Shown in pieces: positions 41,984 to 50,493 of a stretch of 64,000 bases of DNA (positions are counted from its first letter, which is position 1; each line of letters opens with the position of its first letter). The notes under the pieces are model-generated. The model saw only the letters and a program-made list of their open reading frames with translations, did no database searches and was not told the origin of the DNA. The position numbers and the translations under genes are program-made. The stretch is from contig JBBRNR010000005.1 of NCBI GenBank assembly GCA_038230215.1, positions 186,001 through 250,000 on the forward strand, in the 5' to 3' direction. This DNA comes from DASVRZ01 sp038230215 (GTDB lineage Bacteria > Verrucomicrobiota > Verrucomicrobiia > Chthoniobacterales > DASVRZ01).

Positions 41984-43906
41984 TTATTTTTTCTTGTCTT
42001 CGTCCACCATCTCGAACTCGGCATCGACAACATTGTCGTCTTTTTTCTCATTCGAGTTAGGTTCCTCTGGACCAGCACTTGCCTCGGCACCCGCCGCAGC
42101 TTGCTTGTAGAGATCGGCGCTGACTTCCTGGAATTGTTTTTCCAGTTTGTCATGAGCGGATTTGATCGCGTCGATGTCACTGCCTTTGAGAGCTTCGCGA
42201 ACGTCGGCGATGGATTTTTCGATCTCCGATTTCTTGTCGCCCGGCAGTTTGTCGCCGTTGTCGGTGAGCTGTTTCTCGCATTGATAGGCGAGCGAGTCGG
42301 CGTTGTTGCGAATCTCGATGCCTTCCTTGGCTTTGGAATCTTCCGCAGCGTGAAGTTCAGCTTCTTTCTTCATCCGTTCGATCTCGGCTTTATCGAGACC
42401 TGAGGAACCGGTGATGGAGATTTTCTGCTCTTTTCCAGTGCCGAGATCTTTCGCACTAACATGCAGGATACCATTCGCATCGATGTCGAAAGTGACTTCG
42501 ATTTGCGGAGTTCCGCGAGGTGCTGGCGGGATGCCGTCGAGGTGAAAGGTGCCGAGATTTTTGTTGTCGCGGCTGAGAGGGCGTTCGCCTTGCAAAACCT
42601 TGATTTCCACACCGGGCTGATTATCACTGTAAGTCGAGAAGGTCTGCGATTTGCGGGTCGGGATCGTCGTATTGCGAGGGATCATGGCCGTGGCCACGCC
42701 GCCGGCAGTTTCGATCGCCAATGTTAGAGGTGTGACATCTAACAAGAGAACGTCTTTCACGTCGCCCTTGAGCACGCCGCCCTGAATGGCTGCACCGATG
42801 GCCACGACTTCGTCGGGGTTGACGCCTTTGTGCGGCTCCTTGTTAACTAGCTTGCGAGCGGTCTCGATGACCTTCGGCATACGGGTCATGCCGCCAACGA
42901 GAACGAGTTCGTTGATGTCGTTCATCGCGATCTTGGCGTCGGCCAAGCAGTCGCGCACTGGTTTCAAAGTCCGCTCAAAAAGGCTGTCCGTGAGCTGTTC
43001 CAACTTGGCTCGGGTGAGCGTTTTTTGAATGTGCTTCGGACCAGAAGCATCGGCGGTGATGAACGGCAAATTGATGTCGTAAGTCTGCGAAGAAGAGAGT
43101 GCGATCTTCGCTTTTTCTGCTTCCTCCTTAATGCGCTGCACGGCATCGGGCTGCTTCGTGAGATCAATACCGGAGTCCGATTTGAATTCGGCGATGATGG
43201 AATCCATGATCGCGTTATCCCAGTCGTCGCCGCCCAAATGGGTGTCGCCGTTGGTGGCTTTGACTTCGAAAACCCCGTCGCCAATTTCCAGCACGGAAAT
43301 GTCGAACGTGCCGCCGCCGAGATCGTAAACCGCAATTTTCTCGTCAGATTTCTTGTCAAGTCCGTAAGCCAGTGATGCCGCAGTTGGCTCGTTCACGATG
43401 CGAAGCACTTTCAAACCTGCGATTTCGCCAGCGTCTTTCGTGGCGTTTCGCTGGCTGTCATTGAAGTAAGCGGGAACCGTGATCACCGCCTCGGTGATGG
43501 TCTCTCCGAGCTTGGCTTCCGCGTCGGCCTTGAGTTTTGCCAAAATCATCGCGGAGATTTCCGGCGGAGAAAACGTCTTCTTCTCGCCCCCGACTTGCAC
43601 TTCGATGTGCGCGTCGCCGTTGCTCGCCTTGACTAATTTGTAGGGAACTCGTTTCACTTCGTCGCCGAGCTCATCAAATTTCCGGCCCATGAAACGCTTG
43701 ACCGAGAAGATCGTATTCGTCGCGTTAGTTACGGCCTGACGTTTCGCGGCCTGACCGACGAGTCGTTCGCCGCTCTTTGAGAACGCCACGATGGACGGCG
43801 TGGTGCGCGCGCCTTCAGAATTTTCCAGAACGACAGGTTCGCCGCCTTCCATGACTGCCATACAAGAGTTGGTGGTGCCTAAATCGATGCCGAGAATTTT
43901 TGCCAT
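41984..43906 (-). CDS. dnaK: Chaperone DnaK (Hsp70)
   Basis: A 640-residue Hsp70. The ATPase domain starts MAKILGIDLGTTNS at 43906 (an open extension upstream has no support) and has AVITVPAYFNDSQR, NEPTAASLAYG, DLGGGTFD and VLVGGMTRMP. The substrate domain begins near VLLLDVTPLTLAIET, and the C-terminus is Glu/Lys-rich, ending in an acidic tail. dnaJ and grpE are not adjacent. A terminator follows. Confidence 0.98.
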   Translation of the reverse strand: MAKILGIDLGTTNSCMAVMEGGEPVVLENSEGARTTPSIVAFSKSGERLVGQAAKRQAVTNATNTIFSVKRFMGRKFDELGDEVKRVPYKLVKASNGDAHIEVQVGGEKKTFSPPEISAMILAKLKADAEAKLGETITEAVITVPAYFNDSQRNATKDAGEIAGLKVLRIVNEPTAASLAYGLDKKSDEKIAVYDLGGGTFDISVLEIGDGVFEVKATNGDTHLGGDDWDNAIMDSIIAEFKSDSGIDLTKQPDAVQRIKEEAEKAKIALSSSQTYDINLPFITADASGPKHIQKTLTRAKLEQLTDSLFERTLKPVRDCLADAKIAMNDINELVLVGGMTRMPKVIETARKLVNKEPHKGVNPDEVVAIGAAIQGGVLKGDVKDVLLLDVTPLTLAIETAGGVATAMIPRNTTIPTRKSQTFSTYSDNQPGVEIKVLQGERPLSRDNKNLGTFHLDGIPPAPRGTPQIEVTFDIDANGILHVSAKDLGTGKEQKISITGSSGLDKAEIERMKKEAELHAAEDSKAKEGIEIRNNADSLAYQCEKQLTDNGDKLPGDKKSEIEKSIADVREALKGSDIDAIKSAHDKLEKQFQEVSADLYKQAAAGAEASAGPEEPNSNEKKDDNVVDAEFEMVDEDKKK

Positions 43907-44024
43907 AAGATAAAATTGGTTGTGCCACTCTTTCAGCAAATGCCAGACCGCCAAGGGTAACTATCTTTAAGTCATTATTAACAAGCGACTTACATCTGAT
44001 TGATAGAATTTCTCATCAGCCTTT

Positions 44025-44077
44025 GTGCGCCAGCCTGTCGCACTGTGCCTTCGCTCTGAGCCAAACCTTTGGCGCAC
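44025..44077 (-). terminator. Inverted repeats after the PilC-like gene
   Basis: Directly after the PilC-like stop, GTGCGCCA (44077-44070, minus strand) can pair with TGGCGCAC (44032-44025), and inside it GCCAAA-GG-TTTGGC (44073-44060) forms a small hairpin. There is no U-run, so this is a weak terminator call; it also lies at the far upstream edge of the dnaK promoter region. Confidence 0.35.
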
Positions 44078-45067
44078 TTAAGATTCAGTATTCAGCAATT
44101 GATTGAGTTGATCCGTCGAGCTTCTCGCTGCGGAAATGATGTTCCAGGCGAGAAAGAGCACGATCGCGAAGTAGATCAGGCGAGGCATCCATTCACCGAA
44201 GGCTTCAATGCCGCGCAACGCCTTTGCCTCCTGGTCAGCCGCCGCTGTCAGGAGTTCCGCGTCGAGCGTGCCCGTTTGTTCGCCGATGACCAGACTACGA
44301 ACTAACTCCGATGGAAATACTCCGGTTTTGGCAAGTTCCGGCCCGACCGACTGACCGGCGCGCACCTCGGGCAGGATGGCCCGGATTTCGTGAACCAGAC
44401 GGGCGCTGGCCGACGCGCGGGCGGCGGAGTCGAGGCTGTCCATAACGTTCACACCGGCATCGAGTTGCATCTGATACGTGGTGCAGAAACGCGCCAACGC
44501 CAGCGAACGGCGGATTTTTCCAAAGAGCGGCAGCAGCCCGAGCGCGACGTCGAGTCCCCTCGAATGCACGGCAAGCCGGATTACCGCGCGGCTGACAATA
44601 AAAACCACGAGTGCCAGCAGATAAAATGAGCCGAGTTCCATTCCGATCTGCCGAACGACGTGCGCTGGAGAGTTCCCGCCGAAAAACTGCGGGATCGCCA
44701 GCATCACGACTCCAAAATGGAACATCAGAAACGGATAGATCGTCCGCCGAATAATCTGACTCCGCACGGCATCGAGCCGCGCATAGTAGCGGGTGAGAAA
44801 TTCGCAACCGCGTTGGAGTTGCCCGCTTCGTTCGCAGGCGGAAATGAGCGCCGTCTCCATGGGCGAAAACGGCAGCGCGGGATCAGAAAAACTCTCCGTG
44901 ATCGACGCACCTTGCAGCGCACGCTCTTGAAATTTCATCAAAATCCGGCGCGTTGCCCCAGATGGCCGGGCGGATAGAATGGTCTCCACAGCCTTCAAAA
45001 AGGGGAACCCGGCAGCGAGCAACTTGCCGAGCTGATCGTAAAGCTGGCTTCGGGCGGCAAGATTCAT
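44078..45067 (-). CDS. PilC/GspF-type membrane protein (type II secretion/pilus F domain)
   Basis: A 329-residue inner-membrane protein with two T2SSF domains, each a helical bundle followed by membrane segments. Features are the N-terminal LYDQLGKLLAAGFPFLKAVE, the ACERSGQLQRG loop, and a second half starting FCTTYQMQLDAGVNVMDSL with GEQTGTLDAELL. The Met at 45067 gives the family start; the longer frame overlaps lpxA sequence upstream and is not supported. It is shorter than PilC (about 400 residues). No gspE or pilin gene is adjacent. A second member is encoded at 61613. Confidence 0.85.
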   Translation of the reverse strand: MNLAARSQLYDQLGKLLAAGFPFLKAVETILSARPSGATRRILMKFQERALQGASITESFSDPALPFSPMETALISACERSGQLQRGCEFLTRYYARLDAVRSQIIRRTIYPFLMFHFGVVMLAIPQFFGGNSPAHVVRQIGMELGSFYLLALVVFIVSRAVIRLAVHSRGLDVALGLLPLFGKIRRSLALARFCTTYQMQLDAGVNVMDSLDSAARASASARLVHEIRAILPEVRAGQSVGPELAKTGVFPSELVRSLVIGEQTGTLDAELLTAAADQEAKALRGIEAFGEWMPRLIYFAIVLFLAWNIISAARSSTDQLNQLLNTES

Positions 45068-45104
45068 TCGAGGAATGCAGTCTAACTCGAATGCATTTTC
45101 CGCG

Positions 45105-45878
45105 CTAACGAATGATGCCCCGCTGGCTGGAGGCGATGAAATCGATGAGGATTCGTCCTTCGGCCGTGGTTCCCCAAGCGTCTTCAAGCGCGGCGACAGC
45201 CTGTTTGACATTCAAGTTCGACCGATAAAGCAGGCGGTAACATTCCTTGAGCGTCTTGAGTTGTTCCGGCGTGTAGCCGCGGCGCTCGAGTCCGATATTA
45301 TTGACGCCGCGCACTTCGGCCGGATTGCCGTCGGCGATGAAAAATGGGGGCACATCCTGGACGATTTTCGAGCAACCGCCGGTGATCGCATGCGCTCCGA
45401 CGCGGCAGAATTGATGAATCGCGGTGAGCCCGCCGATGTTGGCGTGATCGCCGACTTCGACATGGCCGGCGATGGTGCCGTTGTTGGAAAAAATAACGTG
45501 GTCGCCCACGGTGCAATCGTGCGCGATGTGACTGTAACTGAGGAAATTTCCATCGCTGCCGACGCGGGTGGTCTGCCCGGCAGCCGTCGCGCGATGCACG
45601 GTGCTGAACTCGCGGAACGTGTTCCGATCGCCGATAGCGATGTAAGTCGGCTCATTTTCGTATTTCAAATCCTGCGAGCGCTGGCCGATGCAGGCGTAGG
45701 AATAGAACTTGTTGCCGTCGCCGATTTTGCCCGGACCCATAATCGTGACGTGATGCTGCAGCCAGCAGTTTGCGCCGATGATGACGTCGTCACCGATGAT
45801 GCAATACGGCCCAATCTCCGTGTCTTCGCCAATCGTGGCCGACGGACTGATGATCGCCGTTGGATGGATTTTTCCCAT
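45105..45878 (-). CDS. lpxA: UDP-N-acetylglucosamine acyltransferase
   Basis: A 257-residue left-handed beta-helix trimeric enzyme that adds the first acyl chain to UDP-GlcNAc in lipid A synthesis. It shows hexapeptide repeats from IHPTAIISPSATIGEDTEIG onward, the family IGQRSQDLKY segment, the catalytic His in SYSHIAHDCTVG, and the helical C-terminus (YTPEQLKTLKECYRLLY). It starts 5 bases after the lpxC-fabZ fusion stop, so the three activities are co-expressed. Confidence 0.95.
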   Translation of the reverse strand: MGKIHPTAIISPSATIGEDTEIGPYCIIGDDVIIGANCWLQHHVTIMGPGKIGDGNKFYSYACIGQRSQDLKYENEPTYIAIGDRNTFREFSTVHRATAAGQTTRVGSDGNFLSYSHIAHDCTVGDHVIFSNNGTIAGHVEVGDHANIGGLTAIHQFCRVGAHAITGGCSKIVQDVPPFFIADGNPAEVRGVNNIGLERRGYTPEQLKTLKECYRLLYRSNLNVKQAVAALEDAWGTTAEGRILIDFIASSQRGIIR

Positions 45879-45883
45879 GCGAG

Positions 45884-47203
45884 TTAGATGTCGATGAAGC
45901 CGAACATCAGCTCGCCTTCGCTGACGACCTCGTTGTTCACGAGGCAGCGGCAGGCGGCCTTGCCGATGTTGCGACGGGCCTTGAGGAGTTCGGCCTCGAT
46001 GAACAGCGTGTCGCCAGGCATCACGGGTTTGCGCCATTTCACTTTGTCCGCGCTCATGAAATAGCCGATGCGGCCATCGCCGGTTATTTTTTTGAGCAAA
46101 ATACTCGCCACTTGCGCCATCGCCTCGACTTGCAACACGCCGGGCATGACCGGATGCCCTGGGAAATGCCCCTGGAAATACGGCTCGTTGATCGTGACGG
46201 ATTTGATCCCGGTGCACTTGGTTTCGCCCGTAAATCCGACGATCCGGTCCACCATGAGAAACGGATAACGATGCGGCAGCGTGGCCATCACTTCCTTGAT
46301 CCCCATGCCATCGTCGCCCCGTGGGATGACCGTCGGCGGCGTGAGCGCGACGAGCTCGGCGGCCCGTTTCGAGATGGCCCGGGCCAGCTCCGCGTTTGGC
46401 CCGTGGCCGGGTTTGATCGCAATGATGTGCCCCCGCAAGCGCTGTCCGGAAAGGGCGAGATCGCCCACGATGTCCAGTATCTTGTGGCGGACAAATTCCT
46501 CCTGAAAACGTAGCGGCTCTTTGCTGAGAACGGCGTCGCCGCGCACGACGATAGCGTTTTCCAGACTGCCGCCTTTGATCAGGCCTTTTTCCATCAGTTG
46601 CTGCACGTCCTCGTAAAAAACGAACGTCCGCGCCGAGGCGATTTCCTTCTCGTAAATGGCGGGCGTAATCTCCGTGCTGTAAAACTGCGTAAAGCGCCCC
46701 TCGGGTCCGACATTCGTGCAGGAAATCCGGAATTTGTCGTCCGGAACGATGGTCAGAAGCGAGCCGCCTTTGGTTTCGATGTGGATCGGCTCGCGCACCC
46801 AAAACTCACTGCGGCGCACGTCCTGCTCGACGATGCCCGCCTTTTTGATCAACTCCACGAAGGGTCGCGCACTGCCGTCGCCGATGGCAGGCTCATTGGC
46901 GTCCATCTCGATCAACGCGTTGTCCACGCCCATGCCGACGAGAGCGGAAAGGACATGCTCGACGGTATGGACCTTCACGTTTCCCTCGGCCAGAGTGGTG
47001 GCGCGCTCGACGAGTTTCACATTTTCCACCCTGGCATCGATGGTCGGCTCGTCGGGCAAATCCGTGCGCTTAAACTTGAATCCGTGTCCCGGAGGTGCGG
47101 GCTTGATCGTCAGCGTCACTTTTTCGCCGGTGTGCAGGGAGGAACCGGCGAGCGAAGCGCTGCTGGCCAGGGTCGCTTGGAATACAGAATCAGAGGAAGG
47201 CAT
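45884..47203 (-). CDS. lpxC/fabZ: Fused LpxC deacetylase / FabZ dehydratase
   Basis: A 439-residue bifunctional protein. Residues 1-290 are the zinc deacetylase LpxC of lipid A synthesis: TVEHVLSAL (zinc His), SLENAIVV, RHKILDIVGDLALSG (zinc His and Asp) and IKPGHGPN (catalytic His). Residues 300-439 are FabZ, the beta-hydroxyacyl-ACP dehydratase: LPHRYPFLMVDRI with the catalytic His and GHFPGHPVMPGVLQVEAMAQ with the catalytic Glu. Such fusions are known in Bacteroidetes and some PVC bacteria. lpxA follows directly. The divergent region holds a candidate structured RNA before rimO. Confidence 0.96.
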   Translation of the reverse strand: MPSSDSVFQATLASSASLAGSSLHTGEKVTLTIKPAPPGHGFKFKRTDLPDEPTIDARVENVKLVERATTLAEGNVKVHTVEHVLSALVGMGVDNALIEMDANEPAIGDGSARPFVELIKKAGIVEQDVRRSEFWVREPIHIETKGGSLLTIVPDDKFRISCTNVGPEGRFTQFYSTEITPAIYEKEIASARTFVFYEDVQQLMEKGLIKGGSLENAIVVRGDAVLSKEPLRFQEEFVRHKILDIVGDLALSGQRLRGHIIAIKPGHGPNAELARAISKRAAELVALTPPTVIPRGDDGMGIKEVMATLPHRYPFLMVDRIVGFTGETKCTGIKSVTINEPYFQGHFPGHPVMPGVLQVEAMAQVASILLKKITGDGRIGYFMSADKVKWRKPVMPGDTLFIEAELLKARRNIGKAACRCLVNNEVVSEGELMFGFIDI

Positions 47204-47307
47204 TGGACCGCTGTTTTAGCATCCGCCAAGCGAGATTGCCAACGGCAAAGCAGTTACGTGAGAAAATCCAAGGCCACCCTCGGATGCGTTTGCGAATGAT
47301 AAATGTG

Positions 47308-47420
47308 AACGCAGAGGCGTTATCGGTGTCAAAATCCTTAGTGCGATGACACTAGTTTGTTAGTGAGGTTAAGGAACAAGGCAAAGCGAAGGCCGCAGAA
47401 TGAGTGTTCTGCGGCTTTCG
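47308..47420 (+). ncRNA. Candidate small structured RNA between lpxC and rimO
   Basis: Three successive hairpins occur on the plus strand: AACGC/GCGTT (47308-47321), GTGTCA/TGACAC (47326-47352), and a 9-bp GCCGCAGAA/TTCTGCGGC (47392-47415) followed by TTTCG, which looks like a terminator. The flanking genes diverge, so a terminator here is hard to explain unless a short transcript is made. It does not match tRNA, tmRNA, 6S or SRP RNA by eye. It could also be a rimO leader or a chance structure. Confidence 0.35.
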
Positions 47421-47487
47421 TAATTTTACGAACAGGCATCGGTGCCTTGTCCAGAGGTGGAAATTGCGCTAATTTCCCGCCCGCAAA

Positions 47488-48924
47488 ATGAACGCCATCC
47501 TCGACCCGTCCTCCCCCGCAGCTGTTGCGCCGAAAGTCGGCATGATCTCTCTCGGCTGCGCCAAAAACCTCGTTGATGCGGAACTTATGCTCGGCAGCAT
47601 TCTGGCCAATGGAATGGAAATCACCTCTGACGCTGACGACGCGGACGTGCTCATCGTCAACACCTGCTCCTTCATCGACTCAGCCAAGGAGGAATCCATC
47701 GAGGCCATTCTCGAGGCGCACGAAGCTCGAGGAATGAAACGACGCCCCGGCCAAAAACTCATCGTCAGCGGCTGCATGGCCCAGCGTTTTTCCAAGGAAC
47801 TCAGCGGTGAAATGCCCGAAGTCGATGCCTTCATGGGCCTCGACCAAGTCGCCCAAGCCGGTGACATCGTCGCCCAAGTCCTCGCCCGTCCCCGGATCGC
47901 AGTCGAGTCGCATCCGACTCTGACCGACGAAAGCTGGCAGCCGCTCAACCTCGTTACCCGCAAGCCCGTTTACATCCCCGACTACGACACACCGCGTTTC
48001 CGCCTCACTCCGTCGCATTCGGCCTACGTGAAAATCGCCGAGGGCTGCAACCACCCGTGCAGCTTCTGCGTCATCCCCCAGATGCGCGGCAAACACCGCA
48101 GCCGCTCCATCCATTCCGTGGTCACTGAAATCAAAAACCTCGTCGCCGAGGGCGTCCGCGAGTTCAACCTCATCAGCCAGGACACCACCTACTACGGCAT
48201 GGATCTCTGGGACCAAAAAGCCGGCCCGACTCAACTGGTCGATTCCAGCCGCGGCGTCTCGCTCGTGCATTTGCTCATGGCCATCGACCAGATCGAAGGC
48301 GACTTCTGGGTCCGCCTCCTCTACACGCATCCCGCCCATTTCAGCGATGAACTCATCGGTGCCATCGCCCGCTCGAAACACGTCGCCCGTTATATCGACA
48401 TGCCACTGCAACACATCCACCCCGAGATGTTGCTCACCATGCGCCGCGAGGCCACCAGCCAGCACATCATCGACCTTCTCGCCCGCATTCGCGCCGGCAT
48501 TCCGGGCATCGCCATTCGCACCACCTTTATCGTCGGCTTTCCGGGCGAAACGGAGGAACACTTCGAAGCTCTCCTGCAATTCATCCGCGACACCCGCTTC
48601 GAACGCCTCGGCATCTTCACCTACAGCCAGGAAGAAGGCTCTCGCGCCGCGAAAATGGACAACCAGATTCCGCTCAAAGTCCGCCAGGCCCGCTACCGCA
48701 AAGCGATGAAACTCCAGCAGCGCATCGCCGGAGAGATCGCCGCCGCCAACATCGGCCGCACCATTCGCGCCATCGTCGATAGCCCGCTCGTCGCCCGCAG
48801 CGAAGCCGACGCCCCCGACGTGGACGCCCGCATCCTCCTCACCGCCCCCGCCACCGTCGGCGCGATGGTCGAAGTCAAAATCACCGGCACCCAAGTTTAC
48901 GACCTCGTCGGCGAAGTCATCTGA
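47488..48924 (+). CDS. rimO: Ribosomal protein S12 methylthiotransferase
   Basis: A 478-residue radical-SAM enzyme that adds a methylthio group to an Asp of ribosomal protein S12. The N-terminal UPF0004 domain has SLGCAKNLVDAE, NTCSFIDSAKEE and SGCMAQR with three cluster Cys; the radical SAM triad is CNHPCSFCVIP; the C-terminal TRAM domain ends the protein. The SLGCAKN form is typical of RimO rather than MiaB. The 123 bases after it lead into the 21-bp array. Confidence 0.95.
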   Translation: MNAILDPSSPAAVAPKVGMISLGCAKNLVDAELMLGSILANGMEITSDADDADVLIVNTCSFIDSAKEESIEAILEAHEARGMKRRPGQKLIVSGCMAQRFSKELSGEMPEVDAFMGLDQVAQAGDIVAQVLARPRIAVESHPTLTDESWQPLNLVTRKPVYIPDYDTPRFRLTPSHSAYVKIAEGCNHPCSFCVIPQMRGKHRSRSIHSVVTEIKNLVAEGVREFNLISQDTTYYGMDLWDQKAGPTQLVDSSRGVSLVHLLMAIDQIEGDFWVRLLYTHPAHFSDELIGAIARSKHVARYIDMPLQHIHPEMLLTMRREATSQHIIDLLARIRAGIPGIAIRTTFIVGFPGETEEHFEALLQFIRDTRFERLGIFTYSQEEGSRAAKMDNQIPLKVRQARYRKAMKLQQRIAGEIAAANIGRTIRAIVDSPLVARSEADAPDVDARILLTAPATVGAMVEVKITGTQVYDLVGEVI

Positions 48925-49047
48925 CTTCCATCCGATTCTGCCGTGCGGGAAAATCCAGTCGAGTTGCATTCGATTCTGCCTGCCAACGCAGGGCTGGAGC
49001 TGTAGATATTTCGCCGGGCCCCAACTGCCAACGGTCTGCGCTACACA
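48925..49047. other. Spacer between rimO and the 21-bp array
   Basis: The repeated short phrase CGATTCTGCC appears twice at a spacing of about 36 bases. The last 18 bases resemble a shortened unit of the following array. No promoter or gene is evident. Confidence 0.35.
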
Positions 49048-49341
49048 AATCATCCGCTCGGACGACCAAACAACGAAGTTGAGGAACCCAATGGTCCACT
49101 CGTAGAACCAAATTGACTGCTCGGTGAACTAAATTGCTTGCATGGTGAATCCAACGGATGAGTGTATGAATACAATATCTGTATGGGAGAATATAACAAT
49201 CTGGTCGTCAACTCATTTGGTTGCATTACTGAACCATGCAGATGATTCGCTAAATATAATGGATCAGGCGATGAATCAGATAGTCTGGTCGGTGATCCGA
49301 CTGGACTGTATTGAGAATCAGATGGCTTTCTCCATGGGATG
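49048..49341. repeat. Array of fourteen degenerate 21-bp tandem units upstream of the second ArsR-type gene
   Basis: Units begin every 21 bases from 49048 to 49321, without a single insertion or deletion. Most start with AAT or AAC followed by GG, carry a central CTGNTCGGTGAA and end in CCA or TCA. Example units at 49090, 49111 and 49258 are clear relatives, while the last one is weak. The array ends at the start codon of the ArsR-type gene. The minus strand is open across it and would give heptapeptide repeats, but the plus strand has stops and array 1 has stops on both strands, so a coding role is unlikely. Confidence 0.85.
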
Positions 49342-49707
49342 ATTCTACAGTCGCCTGTAACTCCCATGGAAAATTTGCCTGCTACAACTCCCATTGTTCC
49401 CATTTCCGCAGCTTCGATTCCATCACCGGCGGCCTTGTTACCGCTGGCAAATCTGGCGGCAGCTTTGAGTGATGCCATGCGCTGGCGCATCCTCATGGCG
49501 CTGGCCGAGGGGGAGCCTCTGATGGTAAACGAACTGGCGACGCGGCTCGGTGCGTCGTCGTCGTTGATCTCCAAACACCTCGGGCGGATGCGCAAGATGG
49601 GCGTGGTGGAACAAGTGCGCGGACGCTTGTATCGCATTCCACCCGCCTATCTCCCGAAGCGGGGCTTGGTGGATTTCGGTCATTGCCAAATTCCAACCGC
49701 CGTCTGA
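49339..49707 (+). CDS. ArsR-type winged-helix regulator with DFGHC motif, paralogue of the gene at 17722
   Basis: A 122-residue regulator. A Pro/Ala-rich N-terminus is followed by AALSDAMRWRILMALAEGEP, the recognition region GASSSLISKHLGRMRK, the wing GRLYRIPPAYLP and a C-terminal LVDFGHCQIP. The winged helix and DFGHC tail match the protein at 17722 closely in spacing, while the flanks differ. An alternative start is Met10 at 49366. The 21-bp array ends exactly at the first ATG, so the promoter probably lies inside it. Targets and signal are unknown; the single Cys is the only candidate sensor residue. Confidence 0.85.
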   Translation: MILQSPVTPMENLPATTPIVPISAASIPSPAALLPLANLAAALSDAMRWRILMALAEGEPLMVNELATRLGASSSLISKHLGRMRKMGVVEQVRGRLYRIPPAYLPKRGLVDFGHCQIPTAV

Positions 49708-49748
49708 CTCAGGCTAGTTTACGGTAGCCGACCTGCGCGGTGCTGAAT

Positions 49749-50300
49749 TTAGCGACCGATGCCGAGATTGAAAATCAATTGACCGTTAATCTGGCCGTCG
49801 TCATGCCAGCCGTGATCGCGTTGATAGCGGATGAGGGCTCCGCGACTGCCGGGACCCCAATCGCCATCGAGTGGGCCGGTGTAGTAGCCGTCGCGGCGGA
49901 GAATGGTCTGGAGTTCGTAGTAATTATAGCCGTAGGAGCGATCCTGGTAGTAAACAACATGGCGTGGGTAATCGTGGTGATAGCTCACGTTGCGATGCTC
50001 GGTGACGATGATATTGCTGTCGTGGTAGCGCCCGGAGCTGGCGTGATCGCGGACACCGTCATGATAAAGGCCGGATTCCCCATAGTAGCCGCGGGGTTCT
50101 CCGCCATAGGAAGTGGTGTAGTGACGGTCCGAAGAGTGGCTTTTGGATTGGCCGTAGTGATGGCCATTATCGTGGTGGTCTTGGTGATCGCTATCGTGGT
50201 CATCATGTTTTTTGTCTTTCTTCTTGTCGTCGGCGGAAGCGGTGGAGAAGACGAGGGCTGCGCAGGTGAGTACGAGTGTGGGTATTGAGAGGAGTTTCAT
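49749..50300 (-). CDS. Secreted His/Asp-rich protein with C-terminal peptidoglycan-binding domain
   Basis: A 183-residue protein with a signal peptide (cleavage near STASA). Residues 24-60 are Lys, Asp and His-rich (KKDKKHDDHDSDHQDHHD), which could bind divalent metal ions. The middle is Tyr/His/Gly-rich. The last 60 residues fit a PG_binding_1 domain: ELQTILRRDGYYTGPLDGDWG and RGALIRYQRDHG. It therefore probably attaches to the cell wall in the periplasm. It is single and convergent with the ArsR-type gene (41 bases apart). Confidence 0.8.
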   Translation of the reverse strand: MKLLSIPTLVLTCAALVFSTASADDKKKDKKHDDHDSDHQDHHDNGHHYGQSKSHSSDRHYTTSYGGEPRGYYGESGLYHDGVRDHASSGRYHDSNIIVTEHRNVSYHHDYPRHVVYYQDRSYGYNYYELQTILRRDGYYTGPLDGDWGPGSRGALIRYQRDHGWHDDGQINGQLIFNLGIGR

Positions 50301-50493
50301 ATTGTTCTAATTAATGGATCAACGTTACAGACAGGAGAATGACGGGGTTTATTCACTCAACCGCTCGCGGTGCGAAGGAAAAATTAGCGTTGGCGGTTAT
50401 TTTCACTTGCGGAACTATTAAGAATTTCCTTAGAAGTTTGCGGCAATTTCTGTGTTTGCACGCGGCGTTTAACTTTGTCCCGGAAAATCGCTT

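Noticed and set aside
41884..41990. CIRCE operator before groES
   Set aside because: A GAGTGCCA-like half is present, but it belongs to the dnaK terminator hairpin; the TTAGCACTC-N9-GAGTGCTAA pattern is absent.
47680..49053. 457-codon open frame opposite rimO
   Set aside because: Antisense shadow of rimO with alanine/valine/aspartate-rich low-information sequence.
49050..49637. Minus-strand open frame across the 49 kb array encoding Ser/Pro-rich heptapeptides
   Set aside because: It overlaps the ArsR-type gene on the other strand, has no supported start, and heptad regularity is automatic for any open 21-bp repeat.
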